A stretch of 64,000 bases of DNA from Strix aluco (GCF_031877795.1 NC_133938.1:17082920-17146919); one strand, 5' to 3'; positions 1 to 12,142 are shown, counted from the stretch's first letter. Notes: a model not told the origin generated them from the letters alone. Translations and numbers: made by a program.

Positions 1-3000
1 CTGCTGTCAGTACTACCTCTCCCTATTCATAGAGCTCAAAGAGCCATGGAAACTAACTGTGAATGGTACCTGTTTAGTTCACTCTGTATTACTTCACTGT
101 CAGTATTTTTTTCCAGAACTATTGGAAATCTGTAAATGAGAAGCCAAAAGCCATTAGTCTAGATGTATGGCCCTCCCTGAACCATGAGATATTAGTGTTA
201 AGGATAACCTGTATTCTTAATAGGTTTGGATACAGTCTTGATGGTTTTAAGATATTTCTGTAGTGAACATCTTTCAGGGTTTTCCTGCTTTTCATAGATC
301 TCTGAAATAATTGCTTTTCTCTAAAATTTGTAAATGAGAACCTAGTACACTGAGAGAAAACTTTCATTCCAACAGAACTGGTCACTCACTTTTTCAAGCT
401 GAAGCCTGGATGAAAGTTCTTTAACATGCTTCTCCCTTTCAAGTATTTTTCTCCTGAGATTCTTCATGGAAAAAAAAACCCAAAGAAATTATTTTAATGT
501 CTGTACACAACAATCCAACAGTAATACACACTGATGAACATTTCATCTGTAAAACTAAGATTACATTTTGTAGTGATAAACCACAAATACTTCCACTTTG
601 CCACTCTCACTTGAAATTGTACAATCCCGTGATGTAGCCATTTTAAGATGTACAGCACAGAACAAAAAAGAGACAGAAATTTTAGTTTACTTACAGTATT
701 TTGGGTTTCGTTTTCACTTATCTTCTGCATCAAAGCGTCAATGTTTTTACTGTTTAACTGCAAGACAGAAGCAGGAAACATTAAAAAATCGCTTCCTATT
801 ATAATTGATTTAGCATTTTTTTTCAACAGTTGAATTTTGTACATATAATTTGCTACGTTTTCAAATTTGGTACATATGAATATAAAAGCTCACATACTCA
901 CAAGCTACTTAGATTTGGTGGTTTAAACCTAAAGATTCAATTTATTTTGTGCATAGAACTTTGTAGATGAAGAAAACAAATTAGGGTCTTTCCATACACC
1001 AATTTCTTTACTTTAGCTAAAAGGACTCTAAATACCATAAATCCTTAAGTGTTATTTAAACACCTATCAAATAGTAAAAGCATTTGTACAACTTGTAATA
1101 ATTTAAAGATCAAGTATTAAAGTCTTTCAGGAACTTCAGTTAGATAAGAGAATTTGAAGATTGAACAAGAAAGCATAGTCTGGGAGATCACAAAAATCAA
1201 CCTACATTAACTGTTACTACAAATCCAAAAGAATTTATGTCCCTACAATATTATCAACTAAACTTCTCATTTTAAAATGTCTTATTTTTGGGGTGGGGTA
1301 ACTTTCCATTAAAAAGAAAAAAAAAAAAAAAGATTTGTGGGACTTTCATTGCACTAGTGAGAGAATAAACCCACTGCCTCAAAGGAGAAACTTTGGCATC
1401 AGAAGTTTTACAACTCCTTGCAAAGCATTCATCTTATCCTGTCCTGCATGTAATTCCTCAGAATGTTCTGTAATCTTGATCCAATGTTTATCTGTAAAGT
1501 CAGTACATGGACCCCAATTCTGCATCCAGATTTCCACCTCCCCATAAACACTGTATTCAGTAGTAGTCCTATCCTTTCCTGACTGCACTGAGACAGATTT
1601 GCTATCAGCAAAAATCTAACATATAAACAGGAATGGTGTTTTATGATCCCACAGTAATTTATCAGCAAAAATAACAGGGCTTAGAAGACTTCCCAGAATT
1701 GAAAAGTGACTGGAAACCTAAATTATCCATACCATCTTTCCACTCTCAGGAAAATTGTCTTCCCCACAGTTAGTTATCTATGAACTTTCTCTCAAATGAT
1801 CAACAAAAAGCCTCATGCTGTAAGACAGCTAGCATTGTCTATGAAAACCTGAAAATCAAGAATATTGTGTCTTTAAAAAAAATCAGAAGAAACACCCATC
1901 TGTTAGCTTGCAAGAACAAAAGGTTAGCTTTATGACTTCTGAAAGAAAGCTAACAAAGTCAGCAATGACATTTAATTTTAAAAGAAATCTACATTATTCA
2001 CCAGGTTTCTGTGCGAGTTCCATGACACCACTGTTAAACAGGAATTCATTGTGATCTACCTCTTGTTTTAACATACATAGCCCACCAAATTCTTTCAAAC
2101 TTTGCAGGAACTCTCTTAGTGCACAGAACATAAGAAAAAAATCTTTCCAATACATCTATTAAAGAAGATAAGACTAAATGTTAGTATAAGACTTCTGTAA
2201 GAAATGTACATTTGCATTGGTTCTACGGTGATGCCTTATATATTTTCTTACTTGGTGTTCTAGACTGTCAGATTCTTTGCTCAGATCAGTAAAATATTTT
2301 CCATCTTGGATGCCTTCTGTAGTTCTGCGATAATCCTTTTTATAGGGCTGAATCAGTGAACAGGGTTTTCCTGTTTCACCAGGTGGCACGTATTTTTTCC
2401 CCTGAAATAGCATTCATCATTACATAACATTTAGTACCACTCACAGTTAGGACACTGATCTTGCTAATTCAATGATATCAACATAAAACAAGACAGCTCT
2501 TCAGGAGAATCATTTAGGAGAAATTTTGGAGATCAAAGAAATTTCTCATTCGTTACTTCCAAAGCCTGTGATATCACAGGATGTACCCTCAAACTGATTG
2601 CTCACAGAACACACCTAATCTACAAGGCAAAGGTAAACACTTCACCTCCAGTGAAGGTGGAGGCCAAGTCCTGCTCAGACACTGATACAGTGTTTCACAG
2701 CACAGTTCTGCCAATTTGGAGGCAGCAATGGCTTTTCTCTTTCCCCAGTTTGGAGAAGTTCCTCAGCAGGCAGGGCTGCACAGGAACATGATGCTGCCCA
2801 TGTCACAGCAAGTCCAGAGCCAAGTATCAGTGCCTACTACCTAAATGCATCCCATTCCTCCCATGTCCCTGCCAAGCACCAGGAACCTGCCATCACCCTC
2901 ACCCCTTCTCCAAACACCTCACTCCTGCCTTTACTCTCACACTCCAGCATGATTGATGCCCTTGTCCAGCACTACCTGTTTACTCCCATCAGTGCTCCAC

Positions 3001-3778
3001 TGACTACTCATCATTTTTCAGAAATCTTGCCTTCTCCACCTACCAGGACACATTTCCCCTGCTTTCAGCCTGTGCCAGGTGCATTGCCATCAAAAGGATT
3101 TGTCAGACTAATTTACATCCGTATCTCCTTAGCATAATTAAGAAAATGAGTAACAGAATTTGGGAAATTTCCAACTAAAAGAACCACTTCACCACAGAAT
3201 CAAAAGTAGATTGCTCTGCTTCCAACTGTTGCCATAAACAAAATAACTATACTCCAAATGTCTAATGTTTTTTATTTTATATATATATTTATGTGTCTTA
3301 TTACAGGCTTACATTTCCTGGCAGACCTCAACTAGTGTAACACGGTGCAGGTCTCAATAGCTTTTTCTTGGTTATATAACCAAAATTAAGTTCTTGAATT
3401 TAATTACTTTCCGTGAAAACAGCATCTTGGAAGATTTAACATTGGTTTCATTTACTGGAGCCCACCTATGTAAGCAGGAAAGAACAAATAAGATTTTTTC
3501 CACAGTTTCAGTATACGATTTTTATGTCCAGCACACTCACTTGCCCATTTTTTGAAACAGCACCTACTTCCTATCTGTAGCTAGGCAGTATGTTCGGAAA
3601 TACCTGGTTTGAATCTTGTTAACAAAGTAAATAGAATGAAAAAAAATCAAGCTTAACAGGAACAGAATGAACTTGCCTCAGTAGCATGAAGAAACTTTTC
3701 CTGAAGATCAAAGTCCAATAAAGGAGCAGTACAGTTATGTACATGTAAAGACGAGGATGGTTGCAATGATGACGACAT
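1..3778 (-). CDS. ODF2L: ODF2L, 5' coding part (partial; continues off the left edge)
   Basis: Outer dense fibre protein 2-like is a coiled-coil protein of centrioles and centriolar satellites, related to ODF2/cenexin and linked to control of ciliogenesis. Supported coding exons, in gene order: 3778-3677 (34 codons, starts MSSSLQPSSS), 2401-2252 (50 codons, starts GKKYVPPGETGKP), 2155-2002 (51 codons plus 1 base), 757-695 (21 codons) and 461-390 (24 codons). The last encodes NLRRKILEREKHVKELSS, aligning residue for residue with the human segment NLKKKVFEKEAHIQELSC; the one before ends SENETQNT, like human DNESENT. Exon 2 resembles the ODF2 N-terminus (MPPGKSS and SDLSTEDDD). Intron 1 of the coding part uses a GC donor (GAG|GCAAGT). 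At least one exon must lie between 2002 and 757, because direct joining breaks the frame. A donor at 389-384 shows the gene continues leftward. Identity is firm; the exon set is incomplete. Confidence 0.88.
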
Positions 3779-4150
3779 TTTGTTTTAATGCTGTATAACG
3801 AGAAAGTGTATGTTAACATATATTGGTGTTCTGTGATTCAGTAACTGTAATATTATCGGCACCCGGGGTCATTCCCACTAGCAAATACAGTGTACCAGAG
3901 CAAGGAAACGCCAGCCCCGTCAGAGACTGAATACACTTAATGCAGCTGAAATCTCGCACGCATATTCATACCTTGGAATCACTTAAGCAGCACTGAATTC
4001 ACACATTTGGTGCACAGAAATCAAATCCCTCAACGGCAGAAAACGGAATACACACGAAGGATGGCGTGAAGCTCGCAGCAGCACTTGCCCGCTCCGCGGC
4101 GCAGGGGTGAGGAGGAGCAGGGCCGCAGCCCACCCCGCAGCGGCCCTCAC

Positions 4151-4300
4151 CCCGGGCCCGGGCCCCCTCCCCTCGCACCCGGCTGCCTGCGGATCCTGCC
4201 CCTTGAGGTGCCCGCAGGGCACGGCCCCCCCGCGCCCCCTCCCGCGGGGCAGCGCCCCCTCCCCGGCGTCCCCGCCTGCGCCCGCCGCCGCTGCCCGCCG
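4151..4300 (-). other. ODF2L: Possible ODF2L 5' UTR exon in CpG island
   Basis: Read on the minus strand there is a candidate donor, GGG|GTGAGG, with its GT at 4150-4149, inside the CpG island. It would splice to the acceptor just above 3790 (TTATACAG), which leads through 12 untranslated bases into the ATG at 3778. The upper limit given here is a guess, since a transcription start in a GC-rich promoter cannot be read directly. A second minus-strand donor (CCAAG|GTATGA, near 3974) could serve an alternative first exon. Confidence 0.4.
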
Positions 4301-4306
4301 GGAGCC

Positions 4307-4320
4307 GTTGCCGGAGCAAC
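4307..4320. promoter_or_regulatory. RFX X-box in ODF2L promoter
   Basis: The 14 bases GTTGCCGGAGCAAC fit the RFX consensus RYYNYY-N(1-3)-RRNRAC at every constrained position, with a 2-base spacer and near-palindromic arms GTTGC/GCAAC. RFX factors drive ciliary and centriolar genes from X-boxes near the start site, which suits ODF2L. The site is about 155 bp upstream of the candidate first-exon donor. Recognition is by motif only. Confidence 0.7.
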
Positions 4321-4620
4321 CGGCCGTTGGCGCGGCCTGCTCCTCTGGGGCGGGCGGCAAGCGGCGGCGCGCTCCCCGCAGCCGGCCTTGTCCCCGCGGC
4401 CGGGAGCAGCCCGCCGCCCCCTCGCTGAGCCGCGGCCATGGGAGGCAGCAGTGCGGGCCGCTGCCGGGCAGCGGGGGCCTGCGCCCTCCGCGGGCCTGGG
4501 GAAGCAGCGTCGCCCCCTTCCCCGAAAGGCTCCTGCGGTTCGGCTGCGAGGGCGCTCCAGGGCGCGGCTGTAGCCGTGACCACCCGTCACTTGCGCAGCC
4601 GGGGTGGTGGCCATGCGCAC

Positions 4621-6901
4621 CCAGGGCGTTATTTTCAGAGGGACAAGAAACTTGGAGCTCTGGGGAGCTTTGGGTCCTCTGTTTGTTTTCTTCCTGGGTA
4701 TTTCCATTAATATATTTTTTTTCTGAGGTTAAACAATGAGTATTCATGTAACCTGTTTGTGAAGCTTTTTTGTCCACTGTCAACCATCTTAGAAAAGCCG
4801 CATATTTTTAGACAAACACGTTGTGATGAAAAATAAACCAATTACTCTTGCATCACATCACATCACTGATGACACTCGAGGTGGCACTTATCAAATAACC
4901 AAGACATCGCAATAGACGTATGGAAAAATCACTTTCACATACCTAAGTGTGCAAACCAGAATGATCATGTGACACATCATAGGTTTCTGTACATAATGGG
5001 TGGAAGAAAGTGCCAGAGGCCTGTTACAGGGTGGAGTTCGAAGCAAAGGGTAGAAACAACTGAGAGAACATTGTATTTTCAAGATTAAGATAGCTTAATT
5101 TGTATATAGTTTATTACAGAAATATCCTTTCCAAGAGAAAGGGGCATGCTCAAACATAACTAATTTTAGACAGACTTTTGGAAGGCCTGATTCTTTATCT
5201 GGCCAAATTATCTCTCTTATCAGTGACTGCTCATTAACAGGTAGCCCTGGAAATTCTGCCTTTCAGTGAGTGGAGGGAGGGACTCTTCTGTGCATGGGTG
5301 GAGCAGACAGCTGGGCTGTGGTTAGCGGGACACAAACAATGCCTAAAGGAAAATGAGAAGTTCCTTGGAAGTGCTTAACGTGGCCAGCTGGAACTGTGAG
5401 CGGAAGTGTGGGTGGATATAACACACCATAACAGATGTCAAGCCATTGTCTCCGTGTAACAGCAGGGATCCCATCCTCAGCTGGTTGTTCATGGTGTTGC
5501 TCAGGGAAAATGCTCTTAGATTTACCAAATCTCTGCTTAAGCCCCAGTAACCTGTGTGTTTCCCAGTCCTGGGCACTCTATGGGGGAGCAGCAGTGCCTG
5601 TGGCTAAAAACTCCAGCTTTTTCATGGTGAGAGGGCTGACCTCACCTGCCCATGGTTAGCACAGCCTGGCTGTGCCTCTGCAGAGGCCAGCCCCATATGG
5701 GCACAGTTGGGCTCTGGATCTTGGGATTTTGGCAGCACTTGGCCAAGGATGGCTATTCAGGAGAGAGATGGGCCAGAAGGGCCCTGACTCATCCTGTGCT
5801 GGGAAGCTGGGAGGGAGCTGGGGGTCTCTGCTGGGGGCTGCTCCTGGGGCAGAGCCAGCCGGGGAGGAGGGAGCCTGGTGGGCACCTGCCTTGTCCTCCC
5901 ACAGGTGGGGCTCCAGCCCTCCACACCTTACACCAGCTCCGCTCGGGCATCCTTCATGCTCACGGGCAGTATTTGGTTTTGGTGCTTCTGGTTATGACTG
6001 ATGAGAAATCAAAACATGAGTTCTGTGAAAAGGTATGGCTCAAAGCCTGTTGCAGGGAACAGAGTGCAATACATTTTTTTACACACATTTATTAGCACAC
6101 CCAATGTACCTCAAATTTTAAAGTGATGTGAAAAAGTATTCACATGAGAATGCCCTTAAGAACCAGAAAAATCACAATCTATGAACCACCATTAGTAAAT
6201 ACATAAGTAATGATCATTGGTAACAACATCAGTACTAACAGCTGTACCATCCTGTTGGTTATAAATGAACAACGACAGTGCTGGACTGTAAGAAGCTCCA
6301 GGCTAAATCTATTGTAGTCCATAAATGGAGTCCTTGCAAGCTGTTTAATTATTTAAAAAACTGGTCTGAATAGCCTTGGTCTGAATAGCCTGTCTGGTCT
6401 GAATATCCTTGTTGATACCCAGTTTCATTTCTCCACTTGGTTTTACATTTATTACAAGTCAGAAACCTTTGCTTATGAGTTCCAGGGTTTTTCCTTTTAT
6501 CTCCCACTTGCTTTCTTAACCCATCACCCCTCTGATAACTCCCGGCTGGCAATTGTGCTGAAGGCAGCAGTAATACCTGTCTAGGTGGAGTTTCAGAATC
6601 ATGAGGGAAGGCCTGGCAAGAAATGCAAGGAGAATAAAGGCAGCTTGTTGCTACCGAGGCAGAAAAAGAAGTAGGGACTAGTTCATAAGAACTGGTTAGT
6701 TAGCCTTGCTTCTCTACATGCCGCTTTTCACTTGTAGCTATCAGAGGCTGAGCAAAGGATAACAGACACATCAGAGGTTACCTTCTAGTCTATCTGAAGC
6801 AGAGGTAGCCGCTCACTATCAAGACCTCTGAGTTGCAAGCAGCAACTCACTCTCTCTTCTTCCTCCCTGCTTTGGACGCCTGCTGTTCTCTACATCCACA
6901 G
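4621..6901. other. Intergenic, ODF2L to CLCA2 remnant
   Basis: No exon of either neighbour could be placed here. About 5,280-6,010 is moderately GC-rich and holds open frames up to 147 codons, but without splice context, codon pattern or family resemblance. A three-copy short tandem repeat lies at 6361-6411. The first two exons expected for a CLCA gene were looked for upstream of 6902 and not found, so they are deleted or unrecognisable. Confidence 0.6.
6361..6411. repeat. Short tandem repeat, three copies
   Basis: Three imperfect copies of a 15-18 base unit with core GGTCTGAATAGCCT begin at 6363, 6378 and 6396; the third has TATCCT instead of TAGCCT. On the minus strand one frame reads as repeated GYSDQ, but nothing else supports that frame as coding. 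It is most likely a simple replication-slippage duplication. Confidence 0.8.
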
Positions 6902-9900
6902 TGGCAGCTCTTTCTTGGAAACATCGCGATGACCTGTACACCCTACAACATGAAGCAGGTGGAAAAATGGGAAAAATATATCCATTTCACACCTAACTTC
7001 CTAGTAAACGATTATTCAATAGACATCTAAGGGTCACAGGGTAAATTCCCTAAACCATTTTGCTTTTATGGTTTGCCTCAGTTGTTCACAATAAAAGACC
7101 AAAGAATACAGAGCATATGTTGTTTAACCCTTTGCTGTATGTTTCCCACACGTCTCAGTAGCATGTACTGCTGCAGAAAACCTATGTTAAATGTATAAAG
7201 GTAGCCTTTTGTTCCTAATCCCTTAGTAGCGTGTCTAATGGAAAATGAAGCACTGGTTTGTTGAGGTTAGTTCCACTTACAATGTCAAACATTAAATTAC
7301 AATTTGATGCGTGGTTTACTCTCATGTAAGTGTATATTAAAAAGCATTGCTGTTTTATCATACCTTTCTAGAGACAGAATTCAAATTCAAACACATAATG
7401 GTAAAAGAAGCCAATTTTAAAAGACATAGAAGCTAAGAGCTTCAAATGGTGTTATTTAAAGTTAGTCACACTTAGCCATGAAGCGAATTACATGATATTA
7501 AAACTGCCTAAGGTTGAGTGTTGCTGGAAAGTTGCTGTTCAGAAAGTCCACCATATAATTTTGGTGACTAATTTCGCATACAGTGATATAATGTCTCACT
7601 ACAGCTACTGTGCATTTGCCCTTCTGTTCTCCCTGCAGGTAGAGCCTGTTCATGAGTGGGCTCACCTTCAGTAGGGGTGTTCAATGAGTATGACACTGAC
7701 AGGCATTTCTATGCAACTGGGCAGAGTCAGGTTAAAGTTACAAGGTAACTCAGCATTTTCCCCCTTTTACAAGCCCTTCATGGTGGGCTTTAGAAACCTG
7801 ACTGGTCTTTTTCCATAAACTTTTGAGGTACCCCTTTTTCTTTTAGTCCTTATTTTATCCCTCATTAAATATCTTTCCTACTTTATGAATAGATCATGTG
7901 ATTTCCTCTGCATTCATCTTTACACATTTCTGTGGTTGATGGATTGGCAATGATGTTGGGCATTACTTTTTCTGAACTGACACCAGAGACTTTATCACTG
8001 CTGTGCTTTGCCACTGGAGAGGAAACAGTGCTTGTACAGAAATCATCCTTCCCCTCTGCTCAAGGTGTTTGTCTACCTCAGCATTTCCTTTTCATCTCAC
8101 CTATCCCTTCTCGGAGTACGCTGCAACTTTGGGACCTTCCTGTCAAGCTTCTGGTTCTCTCTTGCTTCAAACCCATTTTTCTAATCTTCGCTACCTCTGC
8201 AAAACCTCACCCCATGCTCTCACTACTGCAAGAGTGCTTGGCTCACTATCTGCTTTTCCTCTCTGTCCATATGGCCAATGGGCCTCAAGAAACAAAGTTT
8301 TATTACAGGATATTTGACCTGCAACTCACTGACCAAATGCCTTTTCATAATCAGGAAGCTATTTAACAGGCATTTTCCAGGGTACAGCAATATTTGGGAG
8401 TGGTAACTACTGAATTAATGACTAGTTCTGCAATTGTAAACTTCTAATCTGTAATATTTTAATCAGGCAATAGACTGAAGTGATGGAGAAGCAAACAAAC
8501 CAAAGATTATTCTTGGTGTCACTTTGCAATGTATATTCATATCTTTTTATCAGGATAACTGTTTTATGCAGGCAGAGTGCAGACTACACTCCAAGCACCG
8601 TTAATGTCAGGACTATATTCAGATAGGGTTTTTAAGTTGAAATGTATTCTGTTTTATTCTTAGGCGCTCCTCTGATCTTACTGGCATCTATATCTGGGAA
8701 AAAAAAATTCCTGCACTGAAGGTGATTGTGTCGTTAATAAGCTAACATGGCTTTTTAAGGAAGGATGTGCATTTATTCCTGAAAGAAATCAAACTGCAGA
8801 ATCATCAATAATGTGTATGCAAAGTTTCTCATCTATAAGATGTAACATAAGAACAGATTTCTTTCAATGAAACATACTGTTATAAAATTTGCTATATCCT
8901 CCTTTTTGAAATGTAACATTTATTTCAGCTGTAATGTATACTGTTAATAATGTAAAATGAAGTATACCATCAGCTGATGTCTCAATGATATAAATCAGCA
9001 GTAAAGATTTATTTCCATCCCTATTTTTATTTGTTATTCTTCTGCTGCTTAATTCTGATTTTTGTCTATTCGTTTATCATTGTAGGTGACTGAATTCTGT
9101 AATGAACATAACCAGAACAGAAAAGCACCCAATCTGCAGAATCAAATGTGTGACTACAGAAGCACGTGGGAAGTAATTAAAAACTGTACAGATTTTGAAA
9201 ATAATCTATTCATTAGCTTCCTAATGGAATAATTGATGATTTTGCTAAGAAATTATCATTTATTTGAATTGAAACACAGTACAAAAAGGCATCTTAACTT
9301 CAGACTGCAGTCTTCTCAAATATTTTTAACATACCATCAAAACCAAAGGAGCTGCACAGATTGCATATCAGAGAAGAATTTTCCTGCTGTTGTTATATTC
9401 TAGATAATTGAATCTAGAAAGCACAAATTCAACCATTTTTGTTTGATGTAATTTTGATAGCTAGGTTCTGACATTGTTAAGAATGATGGTATCTATTCCG
9501 AGTACTTGTTTACTTTCCCTGACAATGGCAGATACAGCCCGAAAGTTTACATCCAATATAACAGAACTGTTATGCCACAAACTGCAATGCCATGGAGTCA
9601 TGCCATGTCTATACCACACAGAGAACAGTACAGCTAAGTAAGGCAGAGAAAGTTATACAGCTATTTATTCCAGCACTTGTACACATCAAATCCCTTCACA
9701 AATACTAAGAGCAGGCGCTAGAGCAATGACAGCCCAGCTAAAAGGGATTTAGTTTTGAACACTTTTCAAACACTGTGTGTGGTTGTTTCCCTTTAACACA
9801 AGAAAAGTCTGTATTCCCCAGAATAATATTTAAAGTACACTGTAAACAGCTATAATAGAGAAATATCTGTGTAGTACAGATAGACAGGATTTGTGTTTTG

Positions 9901-10512
9901 TTTGTGAAATGAGCAACTGCAGGTTTATTAACTAGAGTACTATAAATTAAGAACTGTTGAAGTTTTAGTAAATTACTTTCTTGTAATTATTTTATAACAA
10001 GTAACAGTTACTTCAATTTCATAGCTTTCTTAGTTAGCAGGCTTGAAACTGTAAAGAAATAGCTATTGAGCTAGAAATTATTATACTTAATTGAGGTTAA
10101 TGAATTTTTCAGATTTAAAACCATATAAATGAGATGGAGTTCAAGTCACCTCCATACTACAAAATGCTGCCATCATCTGTTCATTTCAGAGCTGTGCTGT
10201 GAGAAATTTAATCATTCAAGCACCCAGTTTAGATAATAAGTATTTTGCAGATCTGTCTGACATGCTGCATTTATTTTTCCCAGTAGCTGAACTAATGAAA
10301 CTGATACTAAGTAAGTAGTATTTGAAAAGAAGTTATTTTGAAAGAGATCAAAAGTTTGAATGATAACTAACACACATGGCTATCTTCTAAATATTTGTAT
10401 TTTCAGCTGCAAGTTATGAAATCAGAACAAGTGAGACTCCTCTGGAACTAAGAGGCAACTTTCATAACACTGCTTTTGTGACTACTTTGCCTCTATCAGC
10501 TGAGCATGATGG
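6902..10512 (+). pseudogene. CLCA2: CLCA2-like pseudogene, internally deleted
   Basis: Remnants of a calcium-activated chloride channel regulator gene, in order and on one strand, numbered by the intact paralogue. Exon 3, about 6902-7030 (IHFTPNFLVND, frameshifted). Exon 4, 7639-7744 (HEWAH zinc site kept, but two small deletions before it, a TAG where the family has Trp, and a lost base after it). Exon 5, 8664-8834 (shift at an A run; donor GT changed to AT). Exon 6, from 9086 (VTEFCN, then APNLQNQMCDYRSTWEVI) breaking down by about 9230. Exon 12, about 9465-9633 (NDGIYSEYLF; donor reads CTAAGTA). Exon 14 start, 10407-10512 (SYEIRTSETPLELRGNF). Exons 1-2 and 7-11, which include most of the VWA domain, were not found. 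SSDLTGIY, LFKEGC and the exon 6 match are closer to mammalian CLCA2 than to the intact neighbour. Confidence 0.87.
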
Positions 10513-12142
10513 CTGAAAATGTAAGTGAAAAAGTTTTGCTAATCAGTACTGTGGAGGTGTTTAAAAAGTAATTGGTCATTACTGTTTCCAAGGTTTCAGA
10601 GACTGCTAAAGACAAACTGAAAACAATCATTATTTCATATTGATATGAAAAAAACCCAAAACCCAACCCACCACACACAGAAGAATTTAGCTAATTTTTC
10701 TGTCTAATATTTCAGAAGAAGTGGGATGATGTAATTTCATACCATGACCATCAGGAGTTATTTTTTTATACACTAGGAAAACAGATGGAGGTAAATCTTC
10801 AACCTGAAGGACTTTTAAATGCATGTGCCTGAATAAATTTCACACAGTAATTTTAAAAGAATTACATAAGACCTTCAGCAGCAGTTTACTCTCTTGATTG
10901 TTAATGACTCTTACAATATCACCAAGAAGACATAGTGTTTTTAAAAAAGGCAGAGGGGATGAACTGCAAAATTATTGGGAAATCTGTTTAACATCTGTTC
11001 CACAAAAAGAATAGGAAAGCTGATATTCAATCAATAATGAATCAAAGGATGAAAATATAATCAGTGTCAATCACTACCACATTTATTCCATTCTTATTTT
11101 TTTAATGCATCTCCTTAACAAATTAGGAACTACCTAGCTGGGAGATCTCAAAAAGTAGCTGGTAGGGAATCATCATCTAATAGACATTTCTCAAAGGATT
11201 ACAAATCAGTGGTAGGCGTGATGCTATTAAATACTTCATCAAGGAACTGGAATAAAATATGTCACTTCTGGACAAGTTTCTTTGAGTATGAAATGAGAAA
11301 AAATGAGGAGGAATAGGACAGCCACACAGAGTAATCTGGCTTGCTTGACAAACTGTTCCCACACAATAGAAACACATTTTATTCCAAATGGGATGGTCAT
11401 TCATCTAAAGGCAAACAATGCCATTTAAAAGGGGATAGTTTACATACCAAATATTGTATACAGAACTTGTCAACATTTTACGGGCTCACTGATCTAATCT
11501 TGCTTTTTCTATTGTTTCAGTTCCATATTACATAATTATCTCATTGTTCAGATTTTTTTTCCAGGAAATTCCAGTTGTGTTTTTGCAATTATTTCTCTCT
11601 TCTAAAATGAATAAGAGATCATAGATCACCTGAAGAGGCATAAGGTAATTAATTTTTTTTTTTAGTTGCCAATAAAATATCAAGTATTTCCTCCTAAAAT
11701 TAATACATAACTACATGCAGCCAACATATACAATATAACTAACTGTACTTGCACAGAACATCAGTGTCTTGTTGCAAACTGTTACACCTCTTTTTGACAC
11801 AAAAGCCTTGTTAGGAATGAAGAGCAGGTGTGAATCCCTCTGGGATGAGGCACAACACTCAGCGAGTGAAAGTTTTGGCTTTGTGGAAAGTGTAGCATTA
11901 CCATGGTGAGAGCCCCAGGACACTGACACCAGTCAAAATGGGGACCCAACGCAGCAGAGCCCTGCTTGGGAGTGAAGCTCAAGGAAAATCACCAAAGAGG
12001 CGGATAATAAAACTTGCCCCGATTAACATACATACATAAGCAATGTCCTGTTTGGCTCATTAGAGAGCTTGCTGATGTAATGCAGGTCTTGTTGTCCTGA
12101 TGCTGAGATCCGCAGCTGGCTCACGTTAGCGGCTGTGCAGTG
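10513..12142. other. Intergenic between CLCA remnant and intact CLCA gene
   Basis: AT-rich sequence. I saw no further CLCA exon, no RNA gene and no recognisable transposon. Open frames here are short and lack splice or family support. Confidence 0.55.

Larger units (their letters stand above)
4080..4620. promoter_or_regulatory. CpG island, ODF2L promoter
   Basis: About 540 bp of very GC- and CpG-rich DNA between AT-rich flanks. It lies immediately upstream of the first ODF2L coding exon on the minus strand and is the natural promoter. Several long open frames cross it on both strands, but they reflect low stop-codon density in GC-rich DNA. No TATA box is visible. A divergent plus-strand transcript is possible and cannot be judged from sequence. 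Confidence 0.8.

Noticed and set aside
209-301. Minus-strand 93-bp segment, phase 0, acceptor TTATTTCAG and donor CAG|GTTATC, just downstream of ODF2L exon 461-390
   Set aside because: Splice phase fits, but the translation (SMKSRKTLKDVHYRN...) is basic with prolines and does not resemble the expected coiled-coil continuation; the next ODF2L exon is probably off the window.
3983-4783. Long overlapping open frames on both strands (up to 266 codons)
   Set aside because: They lie in a CpG island, are Arg/Pro/Ala-rich in every frame and have no family resemblance; stop codons are simply rare in GC-rich DNA.
5652-6095. 147-codon plus-strand open frame
   Set aside because: Moderate GC content, no homology, no splice or promoter context; a competing frame overlaps it.
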